Positions 50,901 to 58,722 of a stretch of 64,000 nucleotides of DNA are shown here, piece by piece. The stretch is from Siderastrea radians (Eukaryota > Cnidaria > Anthozoa > Scleractinia > Rhizangiidae), in contig OZ024894.1 in assembly GCA_964017195.1 (NCBI GenBank), forward strand, positions 7,867,537 to 7,931,536, read 5' to 3'. The translations under genes and the position numbers were made by a program. A model generated the notes under the pieces. It was not told the DNA's origin and made no database searches. It was given only the letters and a program-made list of their open reading frames with translations. Each line of letters opens with the position of its first letter. Position 1 is the first letter of the stretch.

Positions 50901-53900
50901 TTGCAGGCTCCTAGCAATTTGGGAGAGCCTGGGGCCGATAGGCTATACCAACGCAGGCTCACAAACTAAATGGCGGCGAATGGAGGCTGTTTAAAAAACA
51001 GGTGGTCACAAGCTTAAAGGTCACGTGAGAATCTTCCAAAAAATTTCGCTGAATGAAAGAAAAACTAAGATTACTGCTGGCTAACTGTTCAAGATATGTC
51101 AATTATTCATTATCCCTCCCACGCCTTCCCCAAGGCCAAACACGCAAATAGTGGCCAAATAAACAGGAAATGTAAAATAACTCGGAGAAAACTTCGCTTA
51201 GGAAAGTCCATATAAATCAATCTGACAAGTTATAATAGGTGACGAAACCTAGCGGCGTGAAAATGGGAAACGAACGACTTGGAAACAACCACAACGTAAT
51301 ATCGTCTTCGGGTTGCAAGCCAGACAGAACGAAATTTTATATGCAAATTTCATTCACCGTTCTTCTTTAAATCCTAAACAAACAAAATTCATTCAATGGA
51401 CTCTTAACACACCACACAAAAATACTAAAAAAGGCTAAATTCAATGGATGAAATATTCAACAATTGATTCGATCAGACTAGTTTTTTTTGCGATGGAAGT
51501 TGAAACCACATATTCGTAGTTATATTTAGACGAGAATAATTTCTACTGACGGAAGAATTTAGGTTGTATATAACGCAAAATATTATATAATTACAAACCG
51601 GAAAGTATTTGCAAAGCGGCGAGCGCTATTATTTTATGGCGTTGAAACTTTAATCTCTCTCACCTTTTATCAGGGACCTAGTTAACTCGTTGCTTCGCGT
51701 CATTAACTCCAAGCCAACAGGAGAATTCATAACTGCCTTAATACATCTTACACACTCGATTTGCTCAAGGGCTTCGGTGAAGCGACTTTGTCCGCTACCC
51801 GCCGACAGAGAAGACAGTCCGTCGAGCAAACAGTTCAGTCCTCCAAGAATAAGAAATTCACTTAGCCATTCTTTGCTCGCAGGCTTCTCCAAACGCGGCC
51901 GAATACCGGAAAAATTCTTCAACGAAGGAGTTTTTAAGAGTTTGACGCACAATTCGGGATCTGCATCCGCTATTAGTCCACTGAGAACCGAAGGGACGTC
52001 CTTGTTTTCTCGAGAAATCTTTCTCCATCTTGAATTGGTTGGTTTGGAACCGTTGGAGATCATATTTCAGTTTACACGCCACAGTTTGGTCTCAAAATTG
52101 CAGACTTGCTAGTTCTTTAGTTCTTGGCTAGCTCTTCTCGTAGATATTTTAAGTGGAGAAATGTACAGCTCTGAGTGAACTCACACACACCCATTGCTCG
52201 GAGACTCTCGCAATAAGCCCGCTGTCGCTAACGGAGTGCTCGAACAGAAGTATGTGCAATTCATCTCTTGTCAAACAAAACCCCGGCTGGAAATGTAAAT
52301 TCTAGCGAAATCCCTCGAGAGAAGTTTATTTGTTCACTGGCTGTGAATTAGTTAATATTGGATAAAATTAATATTATATTGTTCTGCGATTTTTGTTTGC
52401 GCTTCATCAGATTCATCACGACCAGCGGTGTGCGGGCTATCTACGGAGAACGGGTCGTTTGAAAAAAAAATCCAGAAACACAAACGTCTAAGATAAACAT
52501 TTCTAAGAGTTTAAAGATGATTGTTTTTCATCCTTCCCTATCCGATAAACAATATTAACAGGTCTCCAACCTAAAATTGCAAACTGTAGGAAGACCACTC
52601 GTAAGGACAAGCGACCGGAAATGACGCACAAAATGGCATTCTAGCTTGGGTTAAGTGGAAAACGTGGAGTGCGGAGTGCGGAGTGCGGAGTGCGGAGTGC
52701 GGGTGAACAAAAGAGATCAGATAGTAAAACGGGATTGCGCTAAGTATATTTATTTCGCGCCTTTTCAGTGCGTAAATCTCAGTATGTATATAATAAATTA
52801 CAGCACACTTTCCGACAAATACGTTACCAGCGGTCGTGAGAGGTCGTGAGCGATAGTTAAGCACAGAGTTTATAGCCGCAGAGTTTTCGGGGCGGAACAC
52901 AAAGTGAGTTTGCTATAGGTCGTTGGATTTATGATGTAGTATTTAGTATAATGGAATTGTAGTTATGGAAAAGACCAGAGGTAACCTTGATTTCAGACAA
53001 TTTCGTGTTATCTTTCTAAATCAGATTCGTTTATTTCAACTCATGACGAGAAAAAAGAAAACAAACAAAACAAACATATTAAACAAAATAGACAAAAGCG
53101 TGCACTTACTTTAACTTAAGTCAAACATCGTAAATATTTGTGTTCGGGAATCTTAAGTTATATTGATCTGGATACTAAAAAGTATAAATTCCTCAGAAAC
53201 AGGAGCCAATTCAGTAAAATTAAGAATCTGTGTTATAACCGCAATCTTTTCCAACGATTAATTTTTCATGCGTTTTCCCTGACTGCAAAATCTGTTAGAA
53301 CGCGCTATTTTTTAAACACAGGTGATCTGTTTATTTTTCGTCCCTTTGTGTGTTACCACTAGCTGATAAAGCTAAAATGGCATTTTTAGTACCACCTAGC
53401 CTAAATGTCTGGTATTATAAATGTAATGTACTATTATCTAACTTATCAGTTATATTGTCGTGAAAATCGAATTTATGACAGGGGGATATAAAACGCTGCA
53501 CCTGTCGGTCCCAGTTAACGACTCATATAACGTTACTATTTTGCATGGTTAGAATTTCCCTTAATTAAAAACTGTTTGAAACAAAACTATAAATAGACAG
53601 AAATTTTTGCATGTTCTAACGCAAATTAGCAGGATTTTTTGCAAATCGTTAAGCAAAAGCACTGTTGCTTGTTTAGTATACCTGTAACAAAACAATGGTG
53701 ATTTGGTTAAGCCCAGAAGAAAAAGTTAGTTTTTCATTCTGTAGTGTGAAATATTGCACTTTTGTATGGTGTGAGTATATTCTTTTTAGGTGACATACAG
53801 AGCATGTAATTCTTAAAACACTGTTTGAAAGAAAATGAAAGAAACCGAATTGGAATGAATGAAACTGAACTCGAATGGCTCACTGCAGATATCAATGCTT

Positions 53901-56900
53901 TGTAAAGAAACTCGAGTTATAGGAAAATATATTCTCTGATTTGCGTGCGAGACATGAACGTTCGATAAACAAGTCTCCTCAAGAGTCACAAGGATATTAA
54001 ATAAGCTTCGGGAAAATTAATGCAAAGTAACGTACCTCGGCCAAGTCTTCGGGTAAATTCGCGATTTCCAATCATAAATTCTAGTCCAGCCTTCGAGTTT
54101 AGCACCGTCTTGATACAACACGTACATTCTAAAAGCATAACTGCGTTCACAAACAGTTTTTTTGAGCTTAATCTCTCCAAAGCGCCCAACAAGACCTCCA
54201 TCCCGTCGCTCTCAAGAAATTCGCTCATCCAGTCGCTCGAAGAACTCTTCAACTTTTCTCGAATGCCATGGTAATTTTGAACAGTTGGAGATTTCAACAA
54301 TCGGACACAAAATTCAGGAGACGCTTCGTTTGAAAGAAAGCAAGGTTGCTCTCCGCCAGAGAAAGAGAGTTGTCTCTTTAAAGACGACCATTTGTTTTTA
54401 AGTTTGGCACTTCTCGACATCTTCGTTGAATTTCAACGAAATACATTTTACAGGTAATTTGGTGGTCCCGCGGCGCACGGGCTATTTAAATGCCAATCAT
54501 TACATTCTCCAAGGCAACAAAGGTGCTGAGAGCACCACAAACCAATCTTGCTTTTTGGTGACAAACGGCGATTAAAATATGGAAAACGCAAAACCATTTC
54601 AAGTAACACCAAGAGAAAATAGCTTAATTACGTTCAAATTATGGCCAGAATGAGAAATCAAGGATATCATGGCGAACGAGTATCTGCATATTTAGCAACT
54701 TGCTGACTTGATCATGAAAGATTTCTGTGGAAAAAATGCTAAGGCCTTTAAGGACGCATACGCGGTCTATGAGCGGATCAAAAAATGCAAAATGCGTAAA
54801 ACGATGCCCAGACTTTCACAGATTAGCGAGATTCTTGCTTTCAGTTTGAAGTCAGTAAAGTGCTGTGAAAATGCAGTCGCGTGTCCCCCCTTTAAAATCA
54901 TGCGCAGTCCTTTTAGCCAATTCAAGGATTAATAAGATTAAATTCCACAACTAAAATGGATCATGTATAAACACAACTCCAATACCACACCATTTTCCAG
55001 TTGCTACTATTGATAATTATAGTACAACGCTAATTTTTGCCGTATGTGTGATAGGTTGCCCGAGGAAATTTGATGTTCAAACTTCATATAAGCCCTCGAA
55101 CTACGTTCTCGGGCTAATATTTGTTGTGAACATCAAATTTCCTTGGGCAACCTATCACACGATAGTGCCTAATTCGACAGAAGAACTCTATTGTTTAAAT
55201 ACTGGATTGCAAGATAAAAATAAAATATAGGCCTGTGAATCTCGGGTGGGTACTCCTTATATTCGGTCATACTCTCTTGTCAGCACTGAGCTTTTACAAT
55301 ACCGACCGACGAGTTTTTACAATACCGACCAAAGTAAATCTGTATATCCGTGGGAAAAAGGGAACTTCGCAGTTGTGATGAGAAGAGAAGAGAACAGAAC
55401 AGAACAGAACAGAACCGAAGCGAAGAGAAGAGAAGAGGAGAGAAAAAAATGGTTCTTCAATTGTACTAAGAATTACGTCTAGTAAGCGGCTGAGAAGTAG
55501 GCTTGTGTTATTTTGCAATGTTAAAAGAAATACGTCGATCTCTAACAAAGGATAAAGAAGGAACAGTCAATAAAGCCAGGCAACTGCGACTTTTAACGTT
55601 TTTGTTACACACGGGAATTTAACTCGGGCTGACTAATCTTGCGTATGTCTCGCGTGAGCGAGGATTTGCGCGTGTTCAGGTCAAGTTGACACAAATCCTT
55701 CGCGGGGCTCAAAGAATTGACGTCCGACGCGTTACTTTTTCAAGCACTTATGTTATATCACGAAGATTTGCTCTGATTTGCTTGAAGCCTTACGCCAGTC
55801 TTAAAGAATGTAACTTCCGCACTATTAATAATTAAAAAGAGTCCAAATTAATGCAGCGAGTTCCATTTCGAGATGTGACTTTTTTAATCTTGTTTTGTTA
55901 CGACCACGGTTCATTACGCCTTTGTTTTACTCAAGACTTCCGACTAGTCACGCACATGTCTCGCGTGGTCAAGCATTCGTGCGTGTTCAGGTCGAGTTGA
56001 CACAAATCCCTCGCTCGCCCAAAGAACTGAGTTTACTAGACCACCCCGCATCGAGCACTTTGTTGTAATCACGAAGATTTGCTTGAAACAGGAACCCATA
56101 AACATAATTTAAAGGATGTGACGGCGGTATTCAAACCCAGCGGGGGTACACCGGATTTCAAGTGACGGGGATGATCGAAGGATTTTTTTGGGTTTGAAAT
56201 TTTCGATTCTGGGATTTTTTTAGGTAGGAGAATTTGGCAAGTATTTTTTTTTGTGTATGGCTCGATTTAAGTAGGGATTATTTTGGGGGTATTCAAAACA
56301 ATCTCAAGATTCTTGGTAGTGCTGACAGCGTAGTTCGTGTTGTATCATGTAATCCTTTCTGGAAATTTTTAAGGCTTGGAAATTCGGCATGGGATTTTTT
56401 GGACCAGGGATATTTTTGGGTTTTGTTGGAAGCCCTAGGGATTTTTTTGGGTTTTGATTTTTGCCCCCATTCGATCATCCCCGTCAATAGAAATCCGGAA
56501 TACAACCCCCCCCCCCGCCCCGGGATTCAAAACTTGACTGTTACGTAACTAGTTTCGTTACGATCACGGACAATCACGCCTTTGCGTTTTTTTAAGTCAC
56601 GCATTTCACGCACGCGACTTTTCTTAAAGATCACGTTATGTCTCAAGAGATCCGGACTTCAGATCTAGACTGCTAGCGGTCCCTAGCAGTTTACTTTAGA
56701 TCTTGAGATATGAACATGTAAATCTCTTGAAACTGGCTATAAAAGAGAAACACGAAACTGTATCACAGTTAATGCAGGTCCTTTCAGACCACAGGTTATC
56801 CCATGTAATCCGTTTAACGCGCAGTGTAGATTGATTTCAAGAGGCGCACATTCAGTACCGGAAACCACGATTCGTGTGTAAAAACAAAAACGATTTTAAA

Positions 56901-58686
56901 AGTTTAAGGATTATATCAACTAATTTGCGCAGGTGGCTCATTTTGTGAGTCTCGCGGAATATTAAAAGCAACGACTTTTATCTATCAAGAAGCCGGTCCA
57001 CTCCAGTGATATTTAAAACATTTAACCTCTTAGAAGCATATTAATGACAATGTGCCTGGCAAGGAAGAGCTGGTCGGTTTTCGCACTGAAAACCCATACA
57101 ATTCAGTTCTAATCGAATCAACAGATTCACAGTTAAGGAAAGTTTAAAATGCAACGAAAGTAACACAAAAACGACAGACCTTTAGAAAATGAAATAAGCT
57201 AAAATGCAAATGATGACACCCAAGATGAAGAAAGACCCCGAGGCAATATAAGTGATACTCTAATTATTACTACAAACAAGATCTGGAATTATCGATTGAA
57301 AGCAGACACATTTTGTCGAAATGGAAACGTTTTCTTACCATATACCAACTGGCAGACAAGATCTGGGGAGGAGGAGAAATACTGCACGCCAGCTTCTGAG
57401 TTTAAAACCTCTTTGATACACTGAACGCACTCGATCGCCACGAATGCATCCATGAAACCCACATGGTAATTTGAGGACGACAAACGCACGGAAAGGATCT
57501 CCAAAGCGTTCATGAGCACATCCAGCCCTCCAAGGGCAAGAAACTCCGTCATCCAGTCGGCCGAACATTTGGCAAGTTTAGGGTGAAGTGCAGAGAAGTT
57601 TTTCAGGGATGGTATTCGGAGCAGATTAATGCACAGCTCTGGTTCGATGTTGCTGAATTGTCCTTGATTTGAATCGACGTGGATATTTTGCTGAAAAATA
57701 GGCGTCTTTCGAAGTTTCTGCCAACCTGACTTTTCCATATCTTTGGTATCATTAAATAACTAACTTCGAAGAGCGAAATGTTCTTGGTGCTACATGAGTC
57801 GAGATAAGATTGCAAATGACGCCGTCAACAGGTTTGAAAGAAGATATTTTTGGCCAAGAGGTTACGGTCCGCTGGTTGCAAACATCGATATGAAGATAAG
57901 GAAATGCAAAGCAGTTCAATGATCAAAGTGAGGCGTGGTAGATCACGAAGTTTCCTCAGTATTCCTTTGCACAAAACATCGTTTAATTTACAGATGACCA
58001 AGTGGGATAAAGAGCAAGTACACGTACCAATCGCCCTAATATATAAAGGAAGTTCCGAAGAATGGATGGCGGAAATAAATGTTTCAATTTATAAGTTAAT
58101 AACATTTCTTTTCATCAAGTTGGCTATCTTTATCATGAAACAGTTATTCCAGTCAATCTCGTTGTAAACTCAAAGTCATCTACGTTGTAGCTAGCGATCT
58201 TTTTCGTGGAATTATTGCTAAACAACCACGATTTTATTCATTTAACCTCTTTGACCACCTAAACAAAATTGTCTTGAAATGTCGTGTACAGTTTCAGTCT
58301 AAAGGCGTAGACTTATACACGTGCGCCAAAACAAACAAACAAACAAAGCAAAAACACCCACCCACCCTAACCTGCGATGAGGGCATGATTTCAGGTTAAC
58401 CCACCCAAACGAACAAAGAAACAAACATAACAAAAAAACAGAAACAAGCAATAATTTTTCGAGTTCCGACTTCCAGGAACTTCTGAGTTCTAGCTTCCGC
58501 CGTCCGAGTTACGTAATTTTAAGTTCCGCCTTTCAAATAAAGATCTTGGAAACATTACGGAAAGCTATTTGGAGAGAGCTATAACATCAAATCCTGGGTT
58601 TTCAGGTTTTCAGCCTGGTTAGTAAAGATAAGGGAGATTGCCGCAGGAGAGATCTAGAAAAACCGTAGCTAAATACGTGAAATGTC

Positions 58687-58722
<36 letters not shown>

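Larger units (their letters stand above)
47737..51663. other. Interval between formin first exons 1 and 2
   Basis: Non-coding as far as can be seen. Contains a degenerate copy of the 106-110 bp repeat (about 48735-48830), a foldback element (49459-49639) and a duplicated block (49970-50170 and 50350-50560). It should contain the promoter of first exon 1. Confidence 0.7.

Noticed and set aside
51690..52112. 140-codon ORF on the plus strand
   Set aside because: Antisense to formin first exon 2, which has homology and splice support.
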